This document shows positions 1-8,187 of a stretch of 64,000 bases of DNA, piece by piece. The DNA is taken from assembly GCA_963997925.1 (NCBI GenBank), contig CAXEOX010000001.1, positions 17,899 through 81,898 of the forward strand, in the 5' to 3' direction. The stretch is from UBA11650 sp963997925 (GTDB lineage: Bacteria > Chloroflexota > Dehalococcoidia > Lucifugimonadales > UBA3495). The notes under the pieces were generated by a model. That model was not told where the DNA came from and made no database searches. It saw only the letters and a list, made by a program, of their open reading frames with translations. A program made the translations under genes and the position numbers. Each line of letters opens with the position of its first letter. The first letter of the stretch is position 1.

Positions 1-2
1 CC

Positions 3-1115
3 TTGAGTTGGATGGTGTGGGACCTAACCGAATCAGCTTCCCTTTCCGGCGCGGCTGCCGGACTGCGGGGGCTCCCCACCTTGGTGATTGGACCCTGGGC
101 GGGGGTGATTGCCGACCGCATCGACCGGCGCAAGCTGGTCATTGTCCTCCAGATATTCCTCGGTGTTGTGGCCGTTTTCTTCGCCAGCATGGTAGCTACC
201 GGCTCAGCCCAAGTCTGGCACGTATTCGCATACGCTTCGGTATCGGCGGTCTGCTTCGCATTTATCATGCCGGCCCGGCAATCCCTCATCGCCAACACGG
301 TGCCCCCGGAAAACATGGGCAACGCCTTCGCTTTAAGCGCCATGACCGTCACCGTGAACCGTCTAGCCGGAGGATTGTTGGGAGGATTGCTAATCACCAC
401 CGTGGGGATACAGTGGAACTTCTTCGTCGAAGCCGGAGCCTACATCGCCACCGCTTTGCTGTTGATTCCGATGAAGACTCCCTACCAGCAGGCATCGACC
501 GCCCGGTTCACGTCGGTCTTGGCGAACTTCAAGGACGGGTTCAGATACATCTGGCGAGACAACCGGATAATCCTGCACCTGATTGTCCTGGGAATTATAT
601 TGAATGTGGTATTCATCCCCGTGCCGGCCCTGCTCCCGCCTTACGCCAGCACCGTGCTGGGCGCCAATGCCAGCGTCGGAGGATACCTCTTGGCGGCTCA
701 GGGTGTCGGAGGCATCGCCGCCACCGTTGCCATCGCGTCTCTGGGATTCGTCATCTACAAGGGGAAGCTGGGGCTGATATGCCTGGTTCTGGGGTCGGCG
801 GCGGTCCTTGTACTGGCCCAGTCCCATTGGCTGGCCCTATCCATAGCAATGCTGATTGTGCTGGGGATCTCCCAGTCCACCTTCATCGTCAGCACCCAGA
901 CTCTGATCCAATCCATGACGCCCGACACTCTACGGGGCAGAATCACTAGTATCTACATGTTAGAGTTCGGATTGGGTCCTATCGCCATCGTATTGATTGG
1001 GCTTTTGATGGATCTAACCACCGTGTCCGGCGCGCTGACAATCGTCGCGGCGGTCAGCTTGACCCTATCTCTTCTGTTTTTAGTTACATTCAGACAGGTC
1101 AGAGGATTGGCGTAA
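3..1115 (+). CDS. MFS exporter (MFS_3 / EntS-like), 5' end outside window
   Basis: Drug/siderophore-type major facilitator permease of the inner membrane, probably a proton-coupled exporter. About ten hydrophobic segments are visible. The cytoplasmic loop 2-3 signature GVIADRIDRRK lies at residues 34-44, whereas full-length family members have it near residue 65-75, so TM1 and the true start lie upstream of base 1; the TTG at base 3 is only the first possible codon in frame. The second half carries the matching repeat RGRITSIYMLEFGLGPIAI. It ends 26 bp before the amidase gene on the same strand, so the two may be co-transcribed. The substrate cannot be told from sequence. A second member of the same permease family lies at 14.4-15.7 kb. 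Confidence 0.85.
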   Translation: MSWMVWDLTESASLSGAAAGLRGLPTLVIGPWAGVIADRIDRRKLVIVLQIFLGVVAVFFASMVATGSAQVWHVFAYASVSAVCFAFIMPARQSLIANTVPPENMGNAFALSAMTVTVNRLAGGLLGGLLITTVGIQWNFFVEAGAYIATALLLIPMKTPYQQASTARFTSVLANFKDGFRYIWRDNRIILHLIVLGIILNVVFIPVPALLPPYASTVLGANASVGGYLLAAQGVGGIAATVAIASLGFVIYKGKLGLICLVLGSAAVLVLAQSHWLALSIAMLIVLGISQSTFIVSTQTLIQSMTPDTLRGRITSIYMLEFGLGPIAIVLIGLLMDLTTVSGALTIVAAVSLTLSLLFLVTFRQVRGLA

Positions 1116-1141
1116 CCGGGAACCACCGGAGGAATGGAGAT

Positions 1142-2545
1142 ATGAGCGACCCCCCTTTGCATTACCTGACTATCACCGAAGTCGCGTCCTTGATCCGCGA
1201 CAAGCAGGTTTCCCCGGTGGAAGTGACCGAAGCGATGCTCCAGCGAATCGATGCGCTGGACGGTCGATTCCAGAGCTACGCAACGGTGATGGCGGACCAA
1301 GCGATGGATTCGGCCAGAAAAGCGGAGATTGAGATTTCCGCCGGAGGCTACTTGGGTCCTCTGCACGGCGTGCCCATCGCGGTGAAGGATCTTTGCTTCA
1401 CTAAAGGCGTCCGCACCATGGGCGGTACACCGGTGCTATCCAATCACGTTCCAGATTTCGACGCTACGGTTATCTCCAAGCTGGCGGCTGCGGGCTCGGT
1501 CCTGCTGGGCAAACTGAACTTGACCGAGGGAGCGATGGCCGGATACCACCCTGACTTCCCGATCCCGGTCAACCCGTGGAACCCGGAGTATTGGACCGGC
1601 GTATCGTCCAGCGGCTCCGGAGTAGCCACCGCCGCCGGGCTTTGCTTTGGATCTCTGGGCAGCGACACCGGCGGCTCCATACGGTTTCCCGCGGCTTCCT
1701 GCGGTATCGTCGGTATCAAGCCCACATGGGGATTGGTCAGCCGCTACGGAGTTCTGGCCCTGGCCGAGTCCATGGACCACGTCGGCCCCATGACCCGCAG
1801 CGCCGCCGACGCCGGTATCATGCTTCAAGCCATCGCCAGCCACGACCCCAACGACGCAACCTCTCTGCCCAGACCTGCACTCGACTTGTTGGCGGGACTG
1901 GGAGAGGGTGTAAGTGGCATTCGCATCGGCCTGGACCTTCGGTATATCGAGGACGACGTTGACGGCGAATTATCAGCGTCGGTGTTGGCGGCCATCCGAG
2001 TGATGGAAGTGCTGGGCGCGGAGATTGTCGAGGTGAGCATGCCCGAGACCCGCGAATATACCGGAGCTTGGGCGGTGCTATGTTCCGCCGAAGCCGCCGA
2101 AGCCCATCGCGCGACCTATCCGTCACGCCGGGACGAGTACGGCCCCTGGTTCCGGGGCTGGCTGGACAAGGGCTCTGAAGTAACCGGCTCGGATTATGCC
2201 CAGGCCAACAACGTGCGCGCGGAGTGCAACGGTCTGCTTCGAAGCGTGTTTGAAGATATAGATGTGCTGGCGTGTCCCTCAACAATCGCCCCACCGGGCC
2301 GGGTAACCCCGGAGCAATTGCGCGCTCCCATGGGAGGCGAAGACGACCTGAAGTGGGGCCGCTTCACCGTTCCATTCGATTTCAACGGCGCTCCAACCAT
2401 TTCCCTGCCCTGCGGCCAGAACAGCGACGGTCTGCCTCTAAGCCTCCAGTTCGTAGGAAAGCACCTATCCGAGGCGTTGCTGGTCAGATTAGGCCACGCC
2501 TATGAACAAGCAACAGACTGGCGCAACATGAGACCGCCAATGTGA
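1142..2545 (+). CDS. Amidase-signature family amidase (GatA-like)
   Basis: Hydrolyses a carboxylic amide to acid and ammonia; cytoplasmic. 467 residues, the normal length for the family. The Ser-cisSer-Lys triad can be assigned: K82 (PIAVKDLCF), S155 (VSSSGSG) and S179 (TGGSIRFP), with the usual 24-residue spacing between the serines. It starts at an ATG preceded by GGAGGAATGGAGAT. No gatB or gatC is next to it, and it differs from a true Glu-tRNA amidotransferase subunit, so a catabolic amidase is more likely. It follows an MFS permease by 26 bp, which suggests transport and cleavage of the same compound. A second amidase of this family sits at 38.4 kb. The family assignment is firm; the substrate is unknown. 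Confidence 0.92.
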   Translation: MSDPPLHYLTITEVASLIRDKQVSPVEVTEAMLQRIDALDGRFQSYATVMADQAMDSARKAEIEISAGGYLGPLHGVPIAVKDLCFTKGVRTMGGTPVLSNHVPDFDATVISKLAAAGSVLLGKLNLTEGAMAGYHPDFPIPVNPWNPEYWTGVSSSGSGVATAAGLCFGSLGSDTGGSIRFPAASCGIVGIKPTWGLVSRYGVLALAESMDHVGPMTRSAADAGIMLQAIASHDPNDATSLPRPALDLLAGLGEGVSGIRIGLDLRYIEDDVDGELSASVLAAIRVMEVLGAEIVEVSMPETREYTGAWAVLCSAEAAEAHRATYPSRRDEYGPWFRGWLDKGSEVTGSDYAQANNVRAECNGLLRSVFEDIDVLACPSTIAPPGRVTPEQLRAPMGGEDDLKWGRFTVPFDFNGAPTISLPCGQNSDGLPLSLQFVGKHLSEALLVRLGHAYEQATDWRNMRPPM

Positions 2546-2631
2546 GGTTTCCCCAATCAAAACAAACGTTCCCCCTTTAGAAGGGTGGACCACAGGGGGT
2601 CGTTCTCTCGAGGGGTAAAACCTCACCTATA

Positions 2632-2652
2632 CCCCTCCTTGGTAAGGAGGGG
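2632..2652. repeat. 9-bp perfect hairpin between convergent genes
   Basis: CCCCTCCTT, loop GGT, AAGGAGGGG lies between the amidase (plus) and the selenoprotein gene (minus). A second inverted pair, GAGGGGTA / TACCCCTC, overlaps its left side. There is no T-run, so it could be a weak bidirectional terminator or one of the intergenic C-rich hairpins seen elsewhere in the window (38.3 and 44.5 kb). Confidence 0.5.
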
Positions 2653-2660
2653 ACTGTGTC

Positions 2661-3404
2661 TTAGATCTGTATCCGGCCCGGCCTAGGCGGTTGTTGAGCG
2701 CCGCGCTTTTGGCTGTTCTCCCAGTCGGACAATGCCTGAGGTCCGGCCTTTTCCAGCACCTCATGATGCTTCGCCAAGTCGCTCCACCGGTACCCAACCA
2801 TCTCGGCGTAGAAGGGTGCCATCCGCAGACCTTCCCTGCGCTGCTTGCGAGCGTCTAGGATGTAGTCCAAGACCTTCTCGATGGTCGGCGGATCCGTCCA
2901 GTCCGACCGGAATAGCACCTTGCCACCCCGGTCGATAACGTAGGTCATGTTGGGGAGCGCACCGTAAAGCTCATGCCCTGTGCCCTCCACATCATCCACC
3001 AGGATTGGGCGCTGCACGTCCAGCACCTTCTTGAGCGAACGGGCATGATCCAGCTTCTGCTCCAAGGTCTGATGCGCGGGGTAGTTCTCTCCGGGATGGG
3101 CTTCCCTCGTATAGACGAAGATGAACTTGAACCCCAGATCGGCGTACTTCTTGGCCATGGGCTCCAGCGCTGGCGCCGCCAGCGTGCAATAGGGTCAAGT
3201 TAATGAGCCGAACTCAATAACTACGTCTCCCTCTTTACAGTAGTCCCGTAGCTGAACCTTGTCTCCGCTGTCCAAGGCAACGGCGGTGAAGTCGGGCGCC
3301 GGAGAGCCGACGGGCAGCTTGGAGCGGAAAGCCATGAAATCCGACTCCCCTCCCATGAATGCTTCGTAGTTGTAAAGAGCGACTGCGGTTTCCGGTGTAG
3401 CCAT
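2661..3404 (-). CDS. Deiodinase-like thioredoxin-fold selenoprotein with in-frame TGA (Sec70)
   Basis: The minus strand is open from an ATG with a strong RBS (GGAGGGAGGATCC) to a TAA at 2661, interrupted only by TGA at 3195-3197, which is codon 70. Around it the product reads EFGSLT-U-PYC, the active-site pattern of iodothyronine deiodinases and related redoxins (FGSCT-U-PPF). Downstream, VYTREAHPGE (E101, H103) matches the deiodinase EEAHPSDGW block. Read through, the protein has 247 residues, close to deiodinase length. C73 could form a U-x-x-C redox pair. A 7-bp hairpin begins 11 nt after the TGA and looks like a bacterial SECIS. It lies 78 bp downstream of ftsK on the same strand. The likely role is redox or dehalogenation chemistry; the substrate is unknown. 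The alternative, a pseudogene with a nonsense mutation, is less likely because both halves are intact and well conserved. Confidence 0.8.
3168..3184 (-). promoter_or_regulatory. Putative bacterial SECIS hairpin
   Basis: In the mRNA, CGCUGGC, loop GGC, GCCAGCG forms a perfect 7-bp stem inside the coding region. The apical loop lies 18-20 nt after the UGA and starts with GG. Known bacterial SECIS elements place a small G-containing loop about 16-37 nt after the UGA, where SelB binds. It sits exactly where the thioredoxin-fold selenoprotein needs it. No sel genes are in the window, so the decoding machinery must be encoded elsewhere. Confidence 0.65.
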
Positions 3405-3482
3405 TGGATCCTCCCTCCTACTTCCGAGATGTTATGTCAATCCAATTAGGTCTTTGATGAATCTGTTTTCCACCTGTCAGAA

Positions 3483-5681
3483 TCATTCAGACTCTGAATC
3501 GTTGGTATCTTCATCGCCGGTATCGCCATCGCCGGTAACTTGGTCATCAGCTTCTAAATCTTCAGTGCCGGCATCGTCGATTTCTTCGTCAACAATCTCT
3601 TCGCCGTCGATCTCTTCTTCATCAGGCTCTACTTCGAGCACCGGTGGGCGGGACTGGCTTGGGTCTCGCCAAAATTCCACCAACCGGGAAACTTCCCCAT
3701 CGTCCACGAAGGTTCCTTGGACTCGCCGGGGTTGGGGCGACTGATTTTCCAGCAGGAGCATATCGCCCCTCCCCAGAAGATCTTCGGCCCCAGACACATC
3801 CAGAATCACTCTGGAGTCGGTCTGGGACGCCACAGTAAAAGCGATGCGGGTAGCGATGTTGGCTTTGAGCAAGCCGGTAACCACGTCCACGGTCGGCCTC
3901 TGGGTAGCCAGCATCAAGTGGATACCTGTTGCCCGGCCCATCTGAGCCAGCCTCACCAGATTCGCTTCGGCCTCTCGGCCACCGGCCAGCATGAGTTCCG
4001 CCAATTCATCAACCACCAACACCACGTAGGGCATCCTTCTCTCGGCGGTGGCGTTGTAGCCGGCGATGTTGCGCGCCCCGGCCTCCGCCAACCTGGTGTA
4101 CCGTTGCTGCATCAAACTCAACAAGCCCTTAAGCGATTCGGTGAATCCTTTGAATTCCTGAACGGTGGGGGCAGCTAGGTGCGGCAGCCCATCGAAGGGC
4201 GTCAGTTCCACTCCCTTGGGGTCTACCATCAATAGACGCAATTGATCCGGCGATTTCGACACCAGCAGAGAGGCCACGATGCTGTTGAGGCATACACTTT
4301 TGCCCGTGCCCGTGGCTCCGGCGATGAGCAGATGAGGCAGTCCTGCCAGGTCCAACACCTCCGGCTCGCCAGCGATGTCCAAGCCGATCGCGATGGGCAA
4401 GCCTCCCTTGGCGGCACAGTCAACAAAGGCTTGGGATTCTACCACCTCTTTCAACCCAACTCTCCTCGGTGTGGGAGAGGGAACCTCCAGCCCCACCAAC
4501 GACTCACCCGGGATGGTGGGTTGGATCCTGATTGTAGGAGTCTTGAGCGCAAGGGCCAGGTCGTTCTGCCGAGCCAAGATGGCTTGGACCCTAACCCGGC
4601 TCCTCCCGCCAACGCCGCCGTCTTGCTGTTCATCCGAGCCGCCCTTGTCGTCAGTCAACCAGCCCGGGTCGAGACCGAAACGATTGAGCCGGGGTCCGGA
4701 CTGGATGCTGGCGTCGGGAACCGTTACGTTCGCGCCATAGCTGGCCAGAGTGTCCTCGATGAGACGGGCGGTGGCTATCAGGGCCTCTTCGTTGGACTCG
4801 ACCGGTTCCGGAGCAGTCAGCAGGTCTGCGGCAGGCAACAGCCAAGGCGGATTCGAGACCGAGCTAGGGTCGACAGGCTCGGCATATAGAGATAACTCTT
4901 CGCTGACAAAGCCATCGATGGCGGATATCTCGCTCCTGGTATCCGGCTGGACTTCCGGAACCACCTCCTGTTGGTCGGGCGGATTATCCTGGACGGGTTT
5001 ATCTTCAGCTACCGCCGTTGCCGTCGATTCTACGGCAGGCGGCTCAGGGGTTGGCACAGGAGTCGATGCTGGGATGCTTGGCTGCTCAGTGTCTTTTGTC
5101 CGAGACTTTAGCCTTTGCGCTATGGCTCCCCTGAACCGTTTCAGAAGCGGGTGTTCGGCCACGAACCGCGCACTTTGGCCTACCTGCTCGAAGGCCCGAG
5201 CGTACAAGGGGCCAACCCTCCTTGGAAACACCACCACCGGCATCAAGACGGCTATAATCACCAACTTGGCGATGCCCAACGACAGGGGTGCACCGCCCAA
5301 GATTGTTCCCCACCGGCCGCCCAGACTGACATCTGCGAAGATCCCGAAGCCGGGGTGGAAGAAGGAGAGGACACCGACGGCGATGGCGGCCCCGGCGGCA
5401 GCGGTCACCCACCATTGCCACTGACGTGCAAAGAACCTGATGTGGTAGCGCAAGCCAAACACCAGAGCACCAAGCCACAGCCCCACCGGCGCCCAGCCGT
5501 AGGCTAGGGACTCCAGAGCCCATGTCCGAGCGGACGGGCTCAAGAACATGGTGATGGCCAAGGCTAACACGGCGGTGACTAGGACCAACCCATCTATGAC
5601 AAACGCTATCCGCACCGGGCTGGACTTACCGCCGGACCGCGAACGAGAGGAACGGCGTCTGCCTTCAGGGTTACGTGCCAC
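3483..5681 (-). CDS. ftsK: FtsK/SpoIIIE-type DNA translocase
   Basis: Septum-located ATP-driven DNA pump for chromosome segregation. 732 residues: hydrophobic N-terminal segments within about residues 25-155, a Pro/Glu/Asp-rich linker at about 190-370, then the RecA-like motor with Walker A GATGTGKSV near residues 453-461 and Walker B LVVDELAEL near 555. It starts at GTG 5681 with TAGGAGG five bases upstream. Unusually, after the motor (FVDDGEVSRLVEFWRD) there is no winged-helix gamma domain, which reads KOPS/SRS polarity in most FtsK proteins. Instead the protein ends in a tail of about 45 residues that is almost all Asp, Glu, Thr and Ser. The deiodinase-like gene follows 78 bp downstream. 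Confidence 0.93.
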   Translation of the reverse strand: MARNPEGRRRSSRSRSGGKSSPVRIAFVIDGLVLVTAVLALAITMFLSPSARTWALESLAYGWAPVGLWLGALVFGLRYHIRFFARQWQWWVTAAAGAAIAVGVLSFFHPGFGIFADVSLGGRWGTILGGAPLSLGIAKLVIIAVLMPVVVFPRRVGPLYARAFEQVGQSARFVAEHPLLKRFRGAIAQRLKSRTKDTEQPSIPASTPVPTPEPPAVESTATAVAEDKPVQDNPPDQQEVVPEVQPDTRSEISAIDGFVSEELSLYAEPVDPSSVSNPPWLLPAADLLTAPEPVESNEEALIATARLIEDTLASYGANVTVPDASIQSGPRLNRFGLDPGWLTDDKGGSDEQQDGGVGGRSRVRVQAILARQNDLALALKTPTIRIQPTIPGESLVGLEVPSPTPRRVGLKEVVESQAFVDCAAKGGLPIAIGLDIAGEPEVLDLAGLPHLLIAGATGTGKSVCLNSIVASLLVSKSPDQLRLLMVDPKGVELTPFDGLPHLAAPTVQEFKGFTESLKGLLSLMQQRYTRLAEAGARNIAGYNATAERRMPYVVLVVDELAELMLAGGREAEANLVRLAQMGRATGIHLMLATQRPTVDVVTGLLKANIATRIAFTVASQTDSRVILDVSGAEDLLGRGDMLLLENQSPQPRRVQGTFVDDGEVSRLVEFWRDPSQSRPPVLEVEPDEEEIDGEEIVDEEIDDAGTEDLEADDQVTGDGDTGDEDTNDSESE

Positions 5682-5821
5682 GCAATCCTCCTAGACTTAG
5701 CTGGCTCGGTCAGTTCCGCTCGACAACGCGCCAGCTAAAAGCCAGCCGAGTCTTGCTTAACGGCGAGTATAGTTTCGCCCTACCGGAATATCAACGAAGC
5801 AGTCGACTACCCGGACTAGTT

Positions 5822-6826
5822 CTACTCAAAGAACAATTTCTGGGCACTGCCACAGCAGATCAACTGGTACTCCGCCGGCTCAAAACCGGCTTCGCGCACC
5901 GGCTCCGTCAAGGGTTGGGGCGTGCCGGAGAACACATAGTCCGACCCGAGCATGATGTGCTCCGCGCCAGCGACGTTCCGCAGCATCCGCAGGGAGTCCG
6001 GGGACATGTTCACCGTGTCGTAGTAGAGCATCTCCAGGTAGTCCGACGGCTTGTCGCGTTTCAGTTCCACGGGCCTTCCCGCGCCACTGCGATACCCGTT
6101 GTCGATGCGAGCGGCCTGGTAGGGAAGGAACCCTCCGCCGTGGACCAATACCATTTTCAGGTTGGGATGCCGGTCGAAGAGACCCTCAAGTATCAGCTTT
6201 GCCGCAGTTATTGTTGTATCCAAGGTGCGGCCCAGACTGAAGGTCAGGTAGTTGGGCGTTATCCCACCGCCAAACCCATGGGTAGCCGGATGCAGTACGA
6301 TCGGCACACCCAGGCTTTCCGCCGCCGCCCACAAGGGTTCGTAGCTGTCCTGCGACAAATCGTGCCCCACCGGGTCGGCGGACACCATGGTGCCCAGCAT
6401 GCCCAACGTGTTCACTGCGTACTCCAGTTCCTTCGCCGCCATGGTCCCGTCCTGGATCGGCACCGTGGCCAAGCCCCGGAAGGTATCGCCGTTCGATCCC
6501 ACAAGTTCAGCCAGGTGCTCATTGAACAGTCTGGCCCACGTGGCAGCTTTGTCCGGGGAAAGGGTGTATCCGTGGATGTCCAGCCATGACGCTAGGATCT
6601 GCTGATCCAGGCCCTGGGTAGTCATCCACTCCAGACGGGGCTCAAGTTGGGCCAAGCCGCCCAGTGGCCGGAGCTGGACCAACCCTTCGAACTGGAGTGC
6701 GGGTCCCCGGTCGGTGTCCTCCACCGTCACGCCCAAACTCTTCCCGCTGGTCCTTGCCTCATCGACCAGACCGGCCGGAACGATGTGGGCGTGGCTATCG
6801 ATGAACTGTTCTTTCTGAGTGCTCAT
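5822..6826 (-). CDS. Amidohydrolase 2 family (ACMSD-like) metal-dependent hydrolase/decarboxylase
   Basis: TIM-barrel enzyme of the family that includes aminocarboxymuconate-semialdehyde decarboxylase and gamma-resorcylate decarboxylase; 334 residues, normal for the family. Metal-site features are visible: D10-S-H12-A-H14 at the N-terminus, VLHPATH in the middle, MVLVHGGGFLPYQ, and MLGSDYVFSG for the late Asp. ATG 6826 has GAGGAGGG upstream. It is a single minus-strand gene, 140 bp from the divergent start of ftsK. The closest known chemistry is non-oxidative decarboxylation or hydrolysis of aromatic-derived acids, which fits the dihydroxyphthalate-decarboxylase-like gene a few kb away. The substrate is an inference. 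Confidence 0.88.
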   Translation of the reverse strand: MSTQKEQFIDSHAHIVPAGLVDEARTSGKSLGVTVEDTDRGPALQFEGLVQLRPLGGLAQLEPRLEWMTTQGLDQQILASWLDIHGYTLSPDKAATWARLFNEHLAELVGSNGDTFRGLATVPIQDGTMAAKELEYAVNTLGMLGTMVSADPVGHDLSQDSYEPLWAAAESLGVPIVLHPATHGFGGGITPNYLTFSLGRTLDTTITAAKLILEGLFDRHPNLKMVLVHGGGFLPYQAARIDNGYRSGAGRPVELKRDKPSDYLEMLYYDTVNMSPDSLRMLRNVAGAEHIMLGSDYVFSGTPQPLTEPVREAGFEPAEYQLICCGSAQKLFFE

Positions 6827-6978
6827 GATTTCCCTCCTCGCTCTTGAGCCATATCATATCCCCCTCGAAGCTAGCGTGCCAACGGACTTCGTAGACTGCC
6901 GTCCCCCATCAGTCGCCCAGACAACGGCAGCAAGCCATCTAATGAGACCCGCAGATAGAGAAAACGGCTTTGGCGGCG

Positions 6979-7449
6979 ATGTTGGCTGGATCTAAAAACA
7001 GAAACTCAGGAATCTACGTCCTGATATTCCACTTGTCCAACGACGTAACGATGACAATAGGAAAGCGTGGTGAGCTTGATTTCCAAAGCGGTTGGTATGG
7101 CTACGTCGAATCTGGAAAGTCCGGAGTAGAGGCGCGGGTTCGCCGCCATCTACGGACCCACGACCGCCCCCATTGGCATCTCGACTACCTGATGCACCTA
7201 GGCAAACCCACTACCGCCATCATCGGCCACACTGAAGAATCGTTGGAATGCCCTCTGGTCCGCCACTTGGAGACAATATTCCTGGTGGTTCCACGGTTCG
7301 GCTCCAGCGACTGCCGCTGCTCAAGGCACTTATTCCACAGCCCGGAACAATCGTCATTGGAAAAAGCGGCGTTGCAAGGTATGACGGCGTTGGGTTGTAC
7401 GCCGGTGCCGATTCAGGTTGATTGGATCTGGGACACCGAGGCAAAGTGA
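6979..7449 (+). CDS. DUF123 / GIY-YIG-superfamily domain protein
   Basis: 156 residues covering one whole DUF123 domain: YVLIFHLS near the start, IGKRGELDFQSGWYGYVESG, VRRHLRTHDRPHWHLDYLM, CPLVRHLETIFLVVPRFGSSDCRCSRHLF. These blocks (the YVG-like centre, HWHIDYL and GSSDC.C.SHL) are diagnostic. The domain belongs to the GIY-YIG nuclease superfamily and is sometimes fused to endonuclease III; its function is unproven. The first ATG is at 6979; a TTG three codons upstream is also possible. No convincing RBS. It stands alone between a minus-strand amidohydrolase and a plus-strand VOC gene. Confidence 0.8.
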   Translation: MLAGSKNRNSGIYVLIFHLSNDVTMTIGKRGELDFQSGWYGYVESGKSGVEARVRRHLRTHDRPHWHLDYLMHLGKPTTAIIGHTEESLECPLVRHLETIFLVVPRFGSSDCRCSRHLFHSPEQSSLEKAALQGMTALGCTPVPIQVDWIWDTEAK

Positions 7450-7638
7450 CCCTCCCATTCTGCACCTGCCCCTTTCTAAGCAAAACTGCCTGACTAGATG
7501 ATTGGTCTAATGAGATGCAGAATCCCTCGGTCTTAGACACTCCATCCCGATAGGCTTCGCATCACGCCGCTTGACGGTGCTCGAGCGATATGATATTAAC
7601 CGGGATACTCGGGCGTCCTGGTCTCGCCTGCGACTGAT

Positions 7639-7668
7639 CCATTGGCAACGCCGCGGCGTTGCCAATGG
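7639..7668. repeat. 30-bp perfect palindrome upstream of a VOC gene
   Basis: Half-site CCATTGGCAACGCCG is followed at once by its exact reverse complement with no spacer, 37 bp upstream of the next start codon. Without a loop it is a poor terminator but a good candidate operator for a dimeric repressor, or the scar of an inverted-repeat element. No regulator gene is adjacent. Confidence 0.6.
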
Positions 7669-7705
7669 CCGATCCGTCCCAATCGTCAGATCCGGGAGGA
7701 TGACA

Positions 7706-8077
7706 ATGCTAGAGACCAAGTTGAGGACAAAGGGCATCGACCACACGGTATTACACGTTAAAGACGTGGCCAAGTCTCGGAAATTCTATCTCGACGTGCT
7801 GGGAATGACCGTCAACCACGAAGACGCCACCCACGCCTTTCTCTGGTGCGGCGGCGGGCAAATGGTCGCCTTGTTCCAGGTTGGCGAGGGCACCGACATC
7901 AAACCGGGCGATGACGTGAACCACATGGCCCTTCGGATAGAATCGGGCACGTACGAAGAAGTAAAGGCGTACTTGGAAAGCAACGGCGCCACCGTGTTCG
8001 GACGTCCCGGCGATGACCGGTGCATCTACTTCGACGACCCAGACGGGCACCGGCTCCAAATCATGTATCCGGACTAG
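7706..8077 (+). CDS. VOC family (glyoxalase/bleomycin-resistance) protein
   Basis: 123-residue metal-dependent VOC protein with two paired beta-alpha-beta-beta-beta modules. GIDHTVLHVKDVAKSRKFYLDVLG opens module one, VNHMALRIESGTYEEVKAYLESNG opens module two, and IYFDDPDGHRLQIMYPD closes it with the late Glu position replaced by Gln. The start chosen is ATG 7706, six bases after GGGAGG; an upstream extension has no homology. Members open, cleave or isomerise small molecules via a divalent metal; the exact reaction is unknown. The perfect palindrome just upstream may control it. Two other VOC genes are at 10.0 and 44.5 kb. Confidence 0.85.
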   Translation: MLETKLRTKGIDHTVLHVKDVAKSRKFYLDVLGMTVNHEDATHAFLWCGGGQMVALFQVGEGTDIKPGDDVNHMALRIESGTYEEVKAYLESNGATVFGRPGDDRCIYFDDPDGHRLQIMYPD

Positions 8078-8187
8078 GAAACCCAGAAATCTGAGAATGG
8101 GGAAACTCGGCCCGTGAGACGCCGCAACAGCGGAGTTCGGAGTAGATCCGCGTCTTCCCCATTCCAGCAGCATTAAGGAGAAGTCCC

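Noticed and set aside
2661..3404. Two separate small genes or a nonsense-mutated pseudogene
   Set aside because: Same frame on both sides of the TGA, conserved active-site context and a SECIS-like hairpin make selenocysteine the better reading; the downstream half also has no RBS of its own.
5675..6589. 304-codon plus-strand frame over the amidohydrolase 2 gene
   Set aside because: Low-complexity Arg/His/Gln-rich product, no domain; antisense shadow.
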